Shown piece by piece: positions 44,987 to 53,138 of a stretch of 64,000 nt of DNA (positions are counted from its first letter, which is position 1; every line of letters begins with the position of its first letter). This stretch comes from BD2-11 sp965115885 (GTDB lineage Bacteria > Gemmatimonadota > Gemmatimonadetes > Longimicrobiales > Gaopeijiaceae), in the NCBI GenBank assembly GCA_965115885.1, contig OZ220479.1:2666001-2730000 (forward strand). Reading direction: 5' to 3'. The translations under genes and the position numbers were made by a program. Below the pieces are notes generated by a model. The model did not search any database and had not been told where the DNA came from. It saw only the letters and a list, made by a program, of their open reading frames with translations.

Positions 44987-45889
44987 TCAGGCCCGCGCCC
45001 CGCGCGCGCGGGCGCGCACGGCGGCGTCGACCGTGTTCGAGAGCAGCATCGCGATGGTCATGGGACCGACCCCCCCGGGAACCGGCGAGATCGCGCCCGC
45101 CACCTCCCGGACCTCGTCGAAGACCACGTCCCCGACGATTCGGTATCCCCGCTCCCGGGTCGCGTCCTCCACCCGGTTGGTGCCCACGTCGATCACGGTC
45201 GCGCCGGGACGCACCATCTTTGCGGTAACGGTGCCCGGGCGCCCGACGGCCACGATCAGAATTTCGCCCAGCCGGGTCACGGCCCCCAGATCCGGGGTGC
45301 GGCTGTGGGCGACGGTGACGGTGGCGTTTCCGCCGGGCGCCTTGCGCAGGAGCAGCGACGCCATCGGTTTGCCCACGATGTTGGAGCGCCCCACGATCAC
45401 GGCGTGTTTGCCGGAAGGATCGATCCCCGAACGCAGGAGCATCTGAATCACCCCCGCGGGCGTGCACGGGGCCAGCACGTCGGCGGCGCCGGTGGCGAGA
45501 CGCCCCGCGTTCGCCGGATGGAAACCGTCCACGTCCTTTTCGGGCAGGATCCGGGCGAGCACCGCCCGGTCCCGAATCCGGTCGGGCAACGGAAGCTGCA
45601 CCAGGATGCCGTGAACGGCCGCGTCGGCGTTCAGCCCGTCCAGCACGCCCAGCAACTCGGCCTCGGAGGTCGAGCCGGGCAGGGTGATCTGGCGGGAGTG
45701 GATCCCGGCGGCGCGCGCGGCGCGGTTCTTCATCCGCACGTAGTTGCGACTCGCCGGATCGTCGCCCACCAGCACGGTCGCGAGCCCGGGAACCAGACCG
45801 TCGCGCTCCCGCAACCGCGAGATCCGCTCGCCGAGCTCCTCGCGGATCGCGCCCGCGATCTCCGTCCCCGAGACGACGGCGGCGCTCAT
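44987..45889 (-). CDS. folD: Methylenetetrahydrofolate dehydrogenase / methenyltetrahydrofolate cyclohydrolase
   Basis: Bifunctional one-carbon enzyme interconverting methylene-, methenyl- and formyl-THF. The 300-residue protein has VLVGDDPASRNYVRMKNRAA (catalytic Lys and Tyr), GILVQLPLP, EKDVDGFHP, VGRSNIVGKPMA and the C-terminal PVPGGVGPMT. The ATG at 45889 overlaps the stop of rny (ATGA), so the two are coupled. It precedes xseA, as in many bacteria (folD-xseA-xseB). Confidence 0.96.
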   Translation of the reverse strand: MSAAVVSGTEIAGAIREELGERISRLRERDGLVPGLATVLVGDDPASRNYVRMKNRAARAAGIHSRQITLPGSTSEAELLGVLDGLNADAAVHGILVQLPLPDRIRDRAVLARILPEKDVDGFHPANAGRLATGAADVLAPCTPAGVIQMLLRSGIDPSGKHAVIVGRSNIVGKPMASLLLRKAPGGNATVTVAHSRTPDLGAVTRLGEILIVAVGRPGTVTAKMVRPGATVIDVGTNRVEDATRERGYRIVGDVVFDEVREVAGAISPVPGGVGPMTIAMLLSNTVDAAVRARARGARA

Positions 45890-47490
45890 CGGGCGAAATC
45901 CACGGCGCGGGTCTCGCGGATCGCCACGATCTTGATCTGCCCCGGGTAGCGCAGCTCCTCCTCGAAGCGGCGCGCGATCTTCTCCGAAAGCGCGTCCATC
46001 TCCTCGTCCGACACCCGCTCCGGCTCCACCATGACGCGCACCTCCCGGCCTGCCTGGATCGCGAAGCAACGTTCCACCCCGGGATATTCCAGGACGGTGT
46101 TCTCGATCTTCTCCAGGCGTTTCACGTAGTTGTCGAACATCTCCCGGCGCGCGCCGGGGCGGGACCCCGAGATCGCGTCGGCGGCGGTGACCAGGAAAGT
46201 CTCCGCGTAGCGGTGCGGTTCCTCGTCGTGGTGCGCGCGGATCGCGTTCAGGACTTGGTTCGGCTCGCCGTAGCGCTCGCACAGGGCGTACCCCAGCTCT
46301 ACGTGGGTGCCCTCCTGGTCGTGGGTCATGCCCTTGCCCACGTCGTGCAGCAGCCCGGCGCGCTTGGCGATCCGCGCGTCGAGACCCATCTCCGTGGCCA
46401 TGGCGGCCGCCAGAAGCGCCACCTCCTTGGAGTGCATGAGCTGATTCTGCCCGTAGGAGGTGCGGAAACGAAGGTGGCCGAGCGCCCGGACGATCTTGGG
46501 GTGCACGTCGTGGATGTCCAGCTCGTAGAGCGCGACCTCGGCGGCCTTGAGCATCGCGGCGGCCACCGACTTCTCGCTCTTCTTCACCGCGTCCTCGATG
46601 CGGGCGGGGTGGATCCGGCCGTCCTCCACCAGCTCGACCAGCGCGATGCGGGCCACCTCCCGGCGGACGGGATTGAACCCGGAGAGGATGACGGCCTCGG
46701 GGGTGTCGTCGACGACGACGTCGATGCCCGTGGCCTGCTCGAAGGCGCGAATGTTGCGGCCCTCGCGTCCGATGATGCGGCCCTTCATCTCGTCGGAGGG
46801 CAGCTGCACCACGGACACCGTCATCTCCGGGGTCCGGTCCCCCGCCATGCGCTGGATGGCCTGGGCGAGGATCTTGCGCCCTTCCCGCTCGCCGGTCCGC
46901 TTCGCCTCCGCCCGGATGGCGCGCACCGTGCTGGCGGCCTGCGCGCGCGCCTCGTCCTCCAGGCCGCTCATCAGGAGGCTGCGGGCCTCGTCGCGCGAGA
47001 GGCCCGCCAGCGATTCCATCTTCCGCTCGATCTCCCGCTTCGCCGCGCGCTCGAACGCCTCGGCCTTCCTGGCCCTCGAGTCCAGCTCGCCGGACCGGCG
47101 ATCGAGCTCGCGCTTGCGTCCGTCCAAAGCCTGCCTGGCCCGGTCGAGCCGCGCCTCGCGCTCGCCCAGACGGTCGGACTTGCGCTCCAGGGAATCGGCC
47201 CGCTCGCCGATGCGGCGCTCCGCCTTCCCGACCTCGCCCCGGCGGCGCGCCTCCTCGGACCGCCAGGACTCGCGCAGCCGGTGGACCTCCTCCTTGCCCT
47301 GGAGTTCGGCGGCCTTGAGGGCGGTGTCGGCTTCCTTCCTGGCTCGGGCGACGATGCGCGAGGCGTCGTCGCGGGCGGCGGCACGCTCCTTCCTCCTTCT
47401 GGAGCGCTCGATGCCCCGTCCGATCGAATATCCGGCGGCGGAGCCGAGCGCCAACACGACCGCCGCAAGCAGAATGCTTTGCGGATCCAT
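45886..47490 (-). CDS. rny: Ribonuclease Y
   Basis: Membrane-anchored endoribonuclease that starts mRNA decay. The 534-residue protein has an N-terminal membrane segment (ILLAAVVLALGSAAGYSIG), a long Arg/Glu-rich coiled coil to about residue 200, a KH domain with KGRIIGREGRNIRAFE, and an HD domain (LLHDVGKGMTHD, IRAHHDEE). It starts at ATG 47490. A perfect 16-base CG-rich palindrome lies 18-33 bases upstream of the ATG, near the ribosome binding site, and could affect translation. It is followed by folD with a 4-base overlap. Confidence 0.96.
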   Translation of the reverse strand: MDPQSILLAAVVLALGSAAGYSIGRGIERSRRRKERAAARDDASRIVARARKEADTALKAAELQGKEEVHRLRESWRSEEARRRGEVGKAERRIGERADSLERKSDRLGEREARLDRARQALDGRKRELDRRSGELDSRARKAEAFERAAKREIERKMESLAGLSRDEARSLLMSGLEDEARAQAASTVRAIRAEAKRTGEREGRKILAQAIQRMAGDRTPEMTVSVVQLPSDEMKGRIIGREGRNIRAFEQATGIDVVVDDTPEAVILSGFNPVRREVARIALVELVEDGRIHPARIEDAVKKSEKSVAAAMLKAAEVALYELDIHDVHPKIVRALGHLRFRTSYGQNQLMHSKEVALLAAAMATEMGLDARIAKRAGLLHDVGKGMTHDQEGTHVELGYALCERYGEPNQVLNAIRAHHDEEPHRYAETFLVTAADAISGSRPGARREMFDNYVKRLEKIENTVLEYPGVERCFAIQAGREVRVMVEPERVSDEEMDALSEKIARRFEEELRYPGQIKIVAIRETRAVDFAR

Positions 47491-47507
47491 CGCATGCGCT
47501 CCGGATC

Positions 47508-47523
47508 AGGCGCGCGCGCGCCT
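47508..47523. other. Perfect 16-base palindrome before rny
   Basis: AGGCGCGCGCGCGCCT is exactly self-complementary and sits between the candidate promoter and the rny start, just 5' of the CCGGAG ribosome binding site. As RNA it could form a short stem or favour dimers. Confidence 0.6.
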
Positions 47524-47634
47524 GCCAGTTTCAATGTTCCCCGGGTCCGTCCCGACCGAAGGCGAAGCCGACCCCGATCGCTTCCCGCGCGCGCACCGCG
47601 ACCGAAGCGGCGCGGAAAACCTATAAGTATCGCT

Positions 47635-47663
47635 ACGATAAGAGAATCGACAGGATCGGACAA
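47635..47663 (-). promoter_or_regulatory. Candidate sigma-70 promoter for rny
   Basis: On the minus strand TTGTCC (47658-47663) and TATCGT (47635-47640) are separated by 17 bases in the 186-base gap after zapA. The local sequence is A/T-richer than its surroundings. This would transcribe rny-folD-xseA-xseB-ispA. The gap is also the usual place for 6S RNA in some bacteria, but no 6S features were recognised. Confidence 0.4.
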
Positions 47664-47676
47664 GTAGCCGCCGAGA

Positions 47677-47985
47677 TCAGGATTCGGCATCGTCCAGCCC
47701 GGCCTCGACCTCCTCGGCGAGCGAGGCGGCCCTGAGCGCCGTGCGCGCGTGCAGATCGTCCAGTTCCGCCCGAGCCTCGAAGTACCGGGCGGCGATGGAA
47801 AGCGCCGCGAGAATGGTGGCCTTGTAGCCGTCCATCAGCCCCGCGCGCCGATGCACCTCGCGGATGTTCTCGTCGACGAAGCGGGCGCACCGCTCGACGT
47901 CCTCGCGGTCGGCGGTGGACCGGATGGCGTAGTCCTCCCCGCCGATCTCGACCGTGAGCGACACGGCGCGCTTCGCTTCAGCCAT
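47677..47985 (-). CDS. zapA: Cell division protein ZapA
   Basis: FtsZ-ring associated protein that cross-links FtsZ filaments. The 102-residue product has the family layout: SLTVEIGGEDYAIRSTA, AREDVERCARFVDENI-type text near residues 27-42, DGYKATILAALSIAARYFEA, and a C-terminal acidic coiled coil. Its start overlaps the previous gene by 8 bases. Position before rny and after pheT is conserved in many phyla. Confidence 0.9.
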   Translation of the reverse strand: MAEAKRAVSLTVEIGGEDYAIRSTADREDVERCARFVDENIREVHRRAGLMDGYKATILAALSIAARYFEARAELDDLHARTALRAASLAEEVEAGLDDAES

Positions 47986-48295
47986 CCCGCTCCTCCAAGA
48001 ACCGGATCCGGGCCGTCATCCTCCGCGCCACCTCCCGCCCCCGCGCCAGGCGTTCGCGGAGCGCGCGCCGATCGCGCTCGGACGCCCGCAGTCGTTCCAC
48101 CACGCTCTCGGGGCCCGCGTCGCCCTCGACGACGGGAGCGAGCACCTCCGTCAGCTCCCGGTTCCGTTCCTCGGCGCGCCGCAATTCGGCCTCGAGCTCC
48201 GCGTTGCGCCGGATCAGGCGCCGGACCGCCGACTCCAAACGCGCGAAACTTCCTTCGACGTCAGGCGTCCGTCGCGCTTGCTCTGGGTTCGACAC
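47978..48295 (-). CDS. Small coiled-coil protein, possible ZapB-like
   Basis: A 105-residue protein almost entirely coiled coil (LESAVRRLIRRNAELEAELR, EERNRELTEVLA), with a heptad pattern broken by a short Gly/Asp segment at residues 58-64. It starts at GTG 48295, inside the end of pheT (35-base overlap), and overlaps zapA by 8 bases. Location and composition suggest a cell-division partner of ZapA, comparable to ZapB or the coiled-coil genes often found between pheT and zapA. No specific family motif is visible. Confidence 0.7.
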   Translation of the reverse strand: MSNPEQARRTPDVEGSFARLESAVRRLIRRNAELEAELRRAEERNRELTEVLAPVVEGDAGPESVVERLRASERDRRALRERLARGREVARRMTARIRFLEERDG

Positions 48296-50672
48296 CGAGC
48301 TCCTCCTCGAGCCGCTGGACGAGCCGACGGACCGCGCGGTCGACCGCGGCGTCCCTGAGCGTGCGGCGCGGCGACTGGTAGCGCAGACGGAAGCCGACGG
48401 ACCGACGTCCGCGCGGCAGATCGCCGTCCCGGAACACGTCGAAGACGGACGCGTCGGCCAGATCCGCGCCCCCGTTTTCGCCGACGAACTCGAGCACCCG
48501 TCGGGCCGGCAGCGAATCCGGTATCAGCAACGCGAGATCGCGCTCCACCGCCGGAAAGGCGGGAGGCGGCCGGAAGACGGGATCGGGCCTCGTCCGGGTC
48601 CCGTCTCCCAGGTCCAGTTCCAGCCCCCAGACCGGCCCGGCCCAGACGGGGGCGTCCACCCGGTCGGCGCGCACTTTGCCGGCGCCGCCCACGGCCGAAC
48701 CGTCGCCGGCCCGCAACACGTACGCGCACCCTCCCTCGAACAAGGCGGGATCGAAGACGCCGGGCTCGACCGCTCGCGCCCCCGGGACCGCGGCCGCGAG
48801 CAGCTCCTCGGCCAGGCCGCCGAGATCCCACACGTCCCACGATTCGTTCCCGGAGGACCAGTGGCGGGGCCGGCGGAGACCGGTCAGGGCGACCGCCAAC
48901 CGGTTCCCCTCGCGCGGCGGCGCGTCCGGTCCGTCGTCGTCGAAGACCGCGCCCACGTCGAAGAGGCGGACGTCGCGGGTCCCGCGCGCGAAGTTGCGTT
49001 CGACGGCGCGCAGAAGCCCGGGGAGCAGGGCGCGGCGCAGTCGGCACTCCTCGGCGGAGACCGGGTTGAGCACCTCGACCCGTCCCTCCCCGGCGGGCGC
49101 GAACGCGGTGGTGTGCGCCTCCAGGAATCCGCGCCCCGCCAGCGTCGTCCTGAGGCGGTCGTGCAGGGCGAGCAGAGGATCGTCGGAGGCCGTTCCGGGC
49201 CGGAAGGGGCCCAGGACGTCCGGGAAGCGGTCGTACCCGTGCGTGCGCGCGACCTCCTCGACCAAGTCGACCTCGCGCAGGGTGTCGTAGCTCCTGTGTC
49301 CCGGGACCTCGACCTCGAGCGCGTCGCCGCCCCGGCGGCACCGGTATCCGAGCGGCTCGAGCAGATCCGCGATCTCGTCGGCTCCGAACTCCACGCCCAG
49401 CAACGCGCCGACCCGCCGCGGACGCAACGTCACCACCGGGGCGCGCCAGGGTCGGGGACACGCGTCCAGGAGGACGGGGGCGGGCTGGCCTCCCGCCGTC
49501 GCGACGACGATGGAGACCGCGCGCCGAAGCGCGCGTTCCAGTCCGGCCGGGTCGACCCCGCGCTCGAAACGGTGGCTGGCGTCGGTCGACATGCCCAGCG
49601 CCCGACGCACCGCGCGCACCCCTTTGGGATCGAACAGCGCGCACTCCAGGAGAACGTCCGCGGTCTCGGCGCCGATCTGCGACCCGCTCCCGCCCATGAC
49701 CCCGGCGACCGCCAGCGCCCGGTCGGGATCGCAGACGAGGAGCGTCCCGGCGTCCAGCCGACGCCGCTCGCCGTCCAGCGTGCGCAACGTCTCGCCCGGC
49801 TCGGCGGCGCGCACCACGATCTCGGGGCCCGAGATCTTCGCCAGATCGAAGGCGTGCAGCGGCTGGCCCAGCTCCAGCAGCACGTAGTTGGTGGCGTCCA
49901 CCACGTTGTTGACGGGGCTGGCGCCCGCGGCCCGCAACCGGGAGGCCAGCCACTCGGGGGAGGGGCCGACCCGCACGCCGCGCACGACGGCCGCCATGTA
50001 GCGCCGGCACTGCCGGGGATCGTCGATGCGCACGCGCACCCCTTCGCCCTCGACCGCGGGCGATGCGGTGCGCGCCTCCAGGGCGTGCTCGACCGCGCCC
50101 GGAAGGTCGGGCGGGCGGATCCCGTCTTCCCCGACCAGCTCGCGCGCCACGCCCGCGTGGGAGAGCAGGTCGCCCCGGTTCGGCGAGACCTCGACGTCCA
50201 GGCGGTGGTCGTCCAGGCCGACGGCGGGGGCGAAGGCGCTCCCCGGCGCGGGGCGCCCCTCCAGCTCGAGAACGCCCTCGCGGTCGGCGCCCACCCCCAG
50301 CTCGCGGGCCGAGCAGAGCATGCCGCGCGACTCCTCCCCGCGGATGCGGACGCGCTCGATGCGCACGCCGCCGGGCAGAACGGCGCCCACCGGCGCGAAG
50401 GGGTAGCGGGCCCCGGCGCGGACGTTGGGCGCCCCGCACACCACCGGCACGACGTCGTCGCCTCCGTCGACTTCGCAGACGGAAAGCCGGTCGGCGTTCG
50501 GGTGCCGGCGCACGCGCTCCACGCGCCCGACCACCACCCCGTCGAGCCCCGCGGCCAAATCGGCGATCCCCTCCACGGGCGCGCCCCGCATGGCGAGTCG
50601 GGCCGCGACCGCTCGGGCGTCCGCCTCCAGCCCCGGCGCCACCGCCCGCAACCACCGCAGCGAGACGTTCAT
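48261..50672 (-). CDS. pheT: Phenylalanyl-tRNA synthetase beta subunit
   Basis: Large non-catalytic subunit of the (alpha-beta)2 synthetase, with tRNA binding and editing roles. The 803-residue length is normal. It begins MNVSLRWLRAVAPG, with a tRNA-binding (EMAP-like) domain VGRVERVRRHPNADRLSVCEVD near 45-65, the editing B3/B4 domain (GMLCSARELGVG, YVLLELGQPLHAFD), and the C-terminal ferredoxin-like anticodon domain (FPAVERDLALLIP). The ATG at 50672 overlaps the pheS stop by 4 bases. Confidence 0.97.
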   Translation of the reverse strand: MNVSLRWLRAVAPGLEADARAVAARLAMRGAPVEGIADLAAGLDGVVVGRVERVRRHPNADRLSVCEVDGGDDVVPVVCGAPNVRAGARYPFAPVGAVLPGGVRIERVRIRGEESRGMLCSARELGVGADREGVLELEGRPAPGSAFAPAVGLDDHRLDVEVSPNRGDLLSHAGVARELVGEDGIRPPDLPGAVEHALEARTASPAVEGEGVRVRIDDPRQCRRYMAAVVRGVRVGPSPEWLASRLRAAGASPVNNVVDATNYVLLELGQPLHAFDLAKISGPEIVVRAAEPGETLRTLDGERRRLDAGTLLVCDPDRALAVAGVMGGSGSQIGAETADVLLECALFDPKGVRAVRRALGMSTDASHRFERGVDPAGLERALRRAVSIVVATAGGQPAPVLLDACPRPWRAPVVTLRPRRVGALLGVEFGADEIADLLEPLGYRCRRGGDALEVEVPGHRSYDTLREVDLVEEVARTHGYDRFPDVLGPFRPGTASDDPLLALHDRLRTTLAGRGFLEAHTTAFAPAGEGRVEVLNPVSAEECRLRRALLPGLLRAVERNFARGTRDVRLFDVGAVFDDDGPDAPPREGNRLAVALTGLRRPRHWSSGNESWDVWDLGGLAEELLAAAVPGARAVEPGVFDPALFEGGCAYVLRAGDGSAVGGAGKVRADRVDAPVWAGPVWGLELDLGDGTRTRPDPVFRPPPAFPAVERDLALLIPDSLPARRVLEFVGENGGADLADASVFDVFRDGDLPRGRRSVGFRLRYQSPRRTLRDAAVDRAVRRLVQRLEEELGVEPRASATDA

Positions 50673-51706
50673 GCGAACTGGGAGAGGAAGCGGACGTCGT
50701 TTTCGTAGAGCGTGCGGATGTCGCCGATCCCGTACTTGAGCATGGCGATGCGCGCGGGACCCATGCCGAAGGCCCAGCCGGAGTAGCGCTCGGGGTCGAC
50801 GCCCACGTTCTCGAGCACCGCCGGATCGACCATGCCGGCGCCCATGATCTCCAGCCAGTCGGTCTCCTCGACGCTGCCGTCGGCGCGCACCGCGCGCCTC
50901 TTGACGTCGACTTCGGCGCTCGGTTCCGTGAACGGAAAGTAGCCGGGACGGAAGCGGACCCGGGTGCCGGGCCCCCAGAAGCGGCGCGCGAACTCCGAGA
51001 GGGTGGCCTTGAAGTCGACGAAGGTGATGCCCTCGTCCACCGCCAGCCCCTCGATTTGGAAGAACGCGGGCGCGTGGGTGGCGTCCCAGGTGTCGCGCCG
51101 ATAGGCCGGACCCGGGGCCAGGATGCGCACCGGCGGGCGGCACCGTTCGAGGACCCGGATCTGGACCGGAGAGGTGTGGCTGCGCAGCAACCCCCCGCCC
51201 TTCAGGTAGAGGGTGTCCTGCTCGTCGGCGGCGGGGTGGTCCAGGGGAGTGTTGAGAGCCACGAAATTGTACCACTCGGTCTCGGCCTCGGGCCCCCGCG
51301 CGCGCACGAACCCCATGCGCGCGAAGATGCCGCAGATCTCGTCCACCACCCGGGTCACGGGGTGGCGCGCGCCCTCCCACCGACGGCGTCCGGGCAGGGT
51401 GAGGTCGACGGCCGTCCCGGCTTCCTCGCCCTCCTCGCGCGTGCGCTCGAAGAGGCGCCCGCGCTCCTCCAGCGCGCCGCGCAACGCCCGCTTGAGCCGG
51501 TTCGCCTCGGCGCCCGCGGCGGGACGCGCCTCGGCGTCGAGGCCGCCGAGGCGGCGCAGAATCCGGGAGACGCGTCCCCCCTTGCGCCCCAGGAGAGCGA
51601 TCCGGACCCGCTCCAGCGCCGCGGGATCGCTCGCGGCGGCGATGGCGTCGCGCGCCTCCCGTTCGAGCGCCCGGAGCTCGTCTACGAGAGAGTCGGCCTC
51701 GGACAC
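50669..51706 (-). CDS. pheS: Phenylalanyl-tRNA synthetase alpha subunit
   Basis: Catalytic class II subunit that charges tRNA-Phe. The 345-residue protein has an N-terminal coiled coil, then class II motifs: HPVTRVVDEICGIFARMGF, motif 2 region LRSHTSPVQIRVL, FFQIEGLAVDEGITF, and motif 3 GMGPARIAMLKYG near the C-terminus. It starts at GTG 51706. Order infC-rpmI-rplT-pheS-pheT is the classic arrangement; pheS follows rplT by 31 bases. Confidence 0.97.
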   Translation of the reverse strand: MSEADSLVDELRALEREARDAIAAASDPAALERVRIALLGRKGGRVSRILRRLGGLDAEARPAAGAEANRLKRALRGALEERGRLFERTREEGEEAGTAVDLTLPGRRRWEGARHPVTRVVDEICGIFARMGFVRARGPEAETEWYNFVALNTPLDHPAADEQDTLYLKGGGLLRSHTSPVQIRVLERCRPPVRILAPGPAYRRDTWDATHAPAFFQIEGLAVDEGITFVDFKATLSEFARRFWGPGTRVRFRPGYFPFTEPSAEVDVKRRAVRADGSVEETDWLEIMGAGMVDPAVLENVGVDPERYSGWAFGMGPARIAMLKYGIGDIRTLYENDVRFLSQFA

Positions 51707-51737
51707 GGGAACGTCGGACTAGGAGCGCGAAGCGCGC

Positions 51738-52100
51738 TCAGGCACCGGCCAGCCCCCGCTTGGCGCAATCCGCGAGCGCGGCGAAAGCCTCCGGGTTGCG
51801 CACGGCCAGATCCGCGAGCGACTTGCGGTCGAGTTCGACGCCCGCCCGCCGGAGGCCGTGGACGAAACGGGAATACGACAGGTCGTGCTGCCGCGAGGCC
51901 GCGTTGATGCGCGCGATCCAGAGCCGCCGGAAGTTCCGTTTCTTCTGCTTGCGGTCCCGGTAGGCGTACTCCCACCCGCGCTCCACGGCGTCCTTCGCCG
52001 TGCGGTAGAGCTTCTTCCTGGCGCCGAAATAGCCTTTGGCTTGGCGAAGGATCTTCTTCTTGCGGCGTCGGCGCGCCGGGGCGCCGGTCGTTCTGGGCAC
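51738..52100 (-). CDS. rplT: 50S ribosomal protein L20
   Basis: Primary 23S rRNA-binding protein needed for early 50S assembly; in several bacteria it also represses its own operon. The 120-residue product has the family hallmark KKILRQAKGYFGARKKLYRTAKDAVERGWEYAYRDRK (read in short parts), then RIARINAASRQHDLSYSRF-type text. It lies 20 bases after rpmI. See the infC leader for possible L20 control. Confidence 0.97.
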   Translation of the reverse strand: MPRTTGAPARRRRKKKILRQAKGYFGARKKLYRTAKDAVERGWEYAYRDRKQKKRNFRRLWIARINAASRQHDLSYSRFVHGLRRAGVELDRKSLADLAVRNPEAFAALADCAKRGLAGA

Positions 52101-52120
52101 GGAATCGTCTCTCCAGCGGC

Positions 52121-52318
52121 CTAGGACTTGGGAAGGAGGCGGCCGAGCTTGCGCGCGTCCGCGCCGGACACCAGCGCGGCGGAACGCAGGCGGCGCTTCC
52201 TCTTGCGGGTCTTCTTGGTCAGGATGTGGCTCTTGCCGGCCCGCATTCGGCGCAACTTGCCGCCGCCGGTCCTGCGGACGCGCTTGGCCGCTCCGCGATT
52301 GGTCTTCATCTTGGGCAC
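52121..52318 (-). CDS. rpmI: 50S ribosomal protein L35
   Basis: Small basic ribosomal protein. The start is set at GTG 52318 to give the family N-terminus MPKMKTNRGAAKRVRRTG and 65 residues, the usual length; an ATG six bases upstream (MIVPKMK) is formally possible. KSHILTKKTRKRKRRLR and the C-terminal LGRLLPKS agree with the family. It begins 2 bases after the infC stop. Confidence 0.95.
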   Translation of the reverse strand: MPKMKTNRGAAKRVRRTGGGKLRRMRAGKSHILTKKTRKRKRRLRSAALVSGADARKLGRLLPKS

Positions 52319-52320
52319 GA

Positions 52321-52833
52321 TCAACTCCTCGGAGCCAGCACCATGGTCATCGTGCGCCCTTCCCTCATCGGGCGCGTCTCGATCTTGGACACTTCCTGCA
52401 GGTCCTCCGTCACCCGCCTCAGCACCTCCATCCCGATCTCCGGGTGGGCGAGTTGCCGCCCGCGGAACATCATCGTCAGCTTCACCTTGTTGCCTTCGTC
52501 CAGGAAGCGGCGGGCGTGGCGGAGCTTGAAGTCGTAGTCGTGGTCCTCGATGCCCGGCCGGAACTTCACTTCCTTGATCTGTACGTGATGTTGCTTCTTC
52601 TTCGCTTCCTTCGCCTTGCGGGCCGCGTTGTACTTGTACTTGCCGTAGTCCATCAGCCGACAGACGGGGGGACGCGCGTCCGGCGCCACCTCCACCAGAT
52701 CCAGGCCGACGTTTCCGGCTCTTTCGCGCGCGTCGTCCACCGAGACGATGCCCACCTGGGCGCCCCGTTCGTCGATGAGTCGAACGGGGCTGATCCTGAT
52801 CTGGTCGTTGACTCGGATTCTCTGTTCCTTGAT
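52321..52833 (-). CDS. infC: Translation initiation factor IF-3 (apparent ATC start)
   Basis: IF-3 prevents premature 70S joining and checks the start codon. The 170-residue protein has RIRVNDQIRISPVRLID at the start, GLDLVEVAPDARPPVCRLMDYGKYKY, KEVKFRPGIEDHDYDFKLRHARRFL in parts, and TMMFRGRQLAHPEIG. The start is called at ATC 52833 (ATC-AAG-GAA-CAG) because AGAGGAACC stands 5-10 bases upstream and the IF-3 similarity begins right there; the in-frame extension to 52902 is Arg/Gly-rich and unlike IF-3. Rare start codons (ATT, ATC, ATA) are a known feature of infC that lets IF-3 repress itself. A promoter and terminator-type hairpin lie upstream. Confidence 0.93.
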   Translation of the reverse strand: MKEQRIRVNDQIRISPVRLIDERGAQVGIVSVDDARERAGNVGLDLVEVAPDARPPVCRLMDYGKYKYNAARKAKEAKKKQHHVQIKEVKFRPGIEDHDYDFKLRHARRFLDEGNKVKLTMMFRGRQLAHPEIGMEVLRRVTEDLQEVSKIETRPMREGRTMTMVLAPRS

Positions 52834-52887
52834 GGCCGGTTCCTCTCTGGTCGCGCGCCCGCCCCTTCGGCGGACGCCGTAAGAACG

Positions 52888-52911
52888 AAAAACCCGGGGC
52901 ACCCCCCCCGG
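52888..52911 (-). terminator. Intrinsic-terminator-like hairpin in the infC leader
   Basis: On the minus strand CCGGGG and CCCCGG pair around a GGGGTG loop, followed by GTTTTTCG. It ends 55 bases before the infC start and about 135 bases after the likely transcription start. It could be the terminator arm of an attenuator for infC-rpmI-rplT, as known for L20-controlled leaders, or the end of the citrate synthase/MBL transcript. Confidence 0.6.
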
Positions 52912-53031
52912 AGCACGAAACGGCGGGCGGGCGGCACCCCTACCGGCCGACCCGGACCTCGCGGACCCCGCGGCGCACGGCGTCGAAGGCGGAGAAACGT
53001 GCGATCCTCGCTCCCGCGTCGTCGACGGAAA

Positions 53032-53059
53032 AAGATAGGGAGGACGGGCGCACGGTCAA
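53032..53059 (-). promoter_or_regulatory. Candidate sigma-70 promoter for infC operon
   Basis: TTGACC (53054-53059) and TATCTT (53032-53037) on the minus strand are spaced by 16 bases and followed by a T-run (TTTTTCC). This is the best -35/-10 pair noticed in the window. The leader to the ATC start would be about 190 bases, long enough for a regulatory structure. Confidence 0.6.
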
Positions 53060-53138
53060 GAAGCGGCGCGGCGCGCGAAGCGGTCCCGCGGCGGACGCCG
53101 CGCGCTTCGGCCGGACGGTCTGCGGAACGGGCGGCGGG

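Noticed and set aside
47491..47676. 6S RNA gene
   Set aside because: Size and position fit, but no long closing stem with a central bubble was recognised, so it is not listed as an RNA gene.
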